This document shows positions 5,116-6,034 of a stretch of 6,034 nt of DNA, piece by piece. Positions within the stretch are counted from its first letter, which is position 1. Each line of letters starts with the position of its first letter. This stretch comes from Alistipes sp. (lineage in GTDB: Bacteria; Bacteroidota; Bacteroidia; Bacteroidales; Rikenellaceae): positions 1-6,034 of the forward strand of contig JAIEHQ010000161.1 in NCBI GenBank assembly GCA_029065825.1. The letters run 5' to 3'. The translations under genes were made by a program, and so were the position numbers. Below the pieces are notes generated by a model. The model saw nothing but the letters and a program-made list of their open reading frames with translations, was not told where the DNA came from and did not search any database.

Positions 5116-6034
5116 CTATATGGCTACAAATGAATACAATAATATATTCACAAAACTCAACCCATACAATAACGAATACAACAACGCGGCCCACTCCCTC
5201 CGCACGCGCACCAGCGCCAGCGGCATGAGCAGCGCGGCAGGCGCCGCAGCCAGCGAGAAAATCCCCGCCGTGACGCTCGGGACGGCACCCAGCAGCGCGA
5301 CGGCACCCAGCAGCACCGCGACATAGGTCAGCATGCCGCGCGCCTTGCGGCTCTGCGTCCGGAATCCCGCCGCACCGGCGGCGACGGCGCAGACCACGAT
5401 GAAAAGCACCACCCCGAACACTACGGGAACGAGCACCGTCCCCTGACCGAAAAGGCGGAATCCGCCCGGCTCGAGAAAGGCGCTCCACAGCCTCCGCAAC
5501 AGATCGAAAGGCTCCGCGCCCAGCGCCCAGTCCGCATAACAGCCCCCCGCCAGCGGCAGCACGCCGCCGCACAGCGCAACGAAAGTCTCGCGCAGCGTCC
5601 GCCGCAGACAGACCGCCGCCGGGAGTAGCAGCAGCGGCAGCGGCAAGGCATAAGCACAGAGCAGCGGCAGCAGCCCCAGACAGAAAGCGCCCCGGAAAAA
5701 TGCCCCGATGGCATAGCCGTTGCGGAACCCGGCGCAGAAATGCTGCAGCGAGAGCAGCAGCACGTAGGAGGAGGCGAACTCCGGAAGGTAGTTCGGCCCC
5801 GCGAGAATGCCGCACGCAACCGCCCCGTAAAGGGGGACGACCAGCGCCGTCGGCACCTGGTAGAAGCCGTAACGCACCGACAGCCGGCCGGCGCGGATGC
5901 CCGTCGCCAGCGCCAGCACCCCCGCTGCGACGGCTGCCCAAACGGGAAACCGCCCCTGGAAAAGGAGCAGCAGATCGCCCAGCGGAACATGCCGCGCGAC
6001 CGGCTCCGCCCCGACCGCCCCGACCGCCGCGGTC
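5116..6034 (-). CDS. polytopic membrane protein, DUF6427-like, 5' end outside the window
   Basis: The frame is open from the right edge to a TAG at 5118-5116, giving 305 visible residues with no ATG in the first 40, so the true start lies beyond the window. The protein is very hydrophobic, with about seven or eight membrane segments, for example around GRFPVWAAVAAGVLALATG, VVPLYGAVACGILAG, LGLLPLLCAYALPLPLLLLP, VPVVFGVVLFIVVCAVAAG, YVAVLLGAVALLGAVP and LLYSLLYGLSFVNILLYSF. The layout, with an early FPVW segment and a following Tyr-containing loop before a helix with Pro, recalls the Bacteroidota family DUF6427, whose function is unknown; this is memory-based and uncertain. The last 20 or so codons use TTG, TTA and ATA, unlike the GC-rich body. 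The AraC-family gene follows on the same strand after 126 bases with its own promoter. No terminator is evident between them. Confidence 0.72.
   Translation of the reverse strand, partial: TAAVGAVGAEPVARHVPLGDLLLLFQGRFPVWAAVAAGVLALATGIRAGRLSVRYGFYQVPTALVVPLYGAVACGILAGPNYLPEFASSYVLLLSLQHFCAGFRNGYAIGAFFRGAFCLGLLPLLCAYALPLPLLLLPAAVCLRRTLRETFVALCGGVLPLAGGCYADWALGAEPFDLLRRLWSAFLEPGGFRLFGQGTVLVPVVFGVVLFIVVCAVAAGAAGFRTQSRKARGMLTYVAVLLGAVALLGAVPSVTAGIFSLAAAPAALLMPLALVRVRREWAALLYSLLYGLSFVNILLYSFVAI

Noticed and set aside
5015..5941. Minus-strand open frame of 308 codons over the membrane-protein gene
   Set aside because: It is a frame shadow with low-complexity Arg/Ala/Gly content. The alternative frame gives clear membrane helices.

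Overview
The window looks like chromosome from a high-GC member of the Bacteroidota, most likely Alistipes or another Rikenellaceae. Three points support this: strict Bacteroidota-type promoters (TTG or TTTG, about 20 bp, TAnnTTTG), start codons without clear Shine-Dalgarno sequences, and the protein families present. The genus is an inference from composition and remembered family resemblance. No mobile element, CRISPR array, tRNA or rRNA is visible.

Left block, 1-2918, plus strand. Five tightly packed genes form a probable operon: the C-terminal end of a HAD-superfamily phosphatase, a small outer-membrane beta-barrel protein, a lipoprotein that overlaps it by ATGA, the house-cleaning nucleotide pyrophosphatase RdgB, and GTP cyclohydrolase I (FolE). 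FolE also has its own promoter in the 17 bp after rdgB, placed so that its mRNA would start at or almost at the ATG. The two envelope proteins have no recognised function and sit between a phosphatase and nucleotide and folate enzymes.

Middle, 2919-3259. This 341-base stretch has no protein gene but is the most structured part of the window. It holds a possible terminator, a TATTTTTG promoter box, and a strong 120-nt stem-loop RNA candidate (3054-3173) whose outer helix begins where transcription should start. Its shape (closing stem, internal bubble, long apical arm) resembles 6S RNA, but the family is not proven. A second hairpin (3184-3236) follows and carries sequences that could compete for pairing with the first. 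The next gene, a secreted protein with two PEGA-like domains (3260-3949), has no obvious promoter of its own, so the RNA may be a free small RNA, a leader, or both.

Right block, 3950-6034. A perfect 16-bp hairpin with its T-run on the minus strand separates the PEGA gene from a convergent AraC-family regulator (4989-4072). That regulator has a very clear promoter and a cysteine-rich sensor half. Upstream of it on the same strand is a polytopic membrane protein whose 5' end runs off the window; it resembles the Bacteroidota DUF6427 group. Its last 20 or so codons are strikingly AT-rich.
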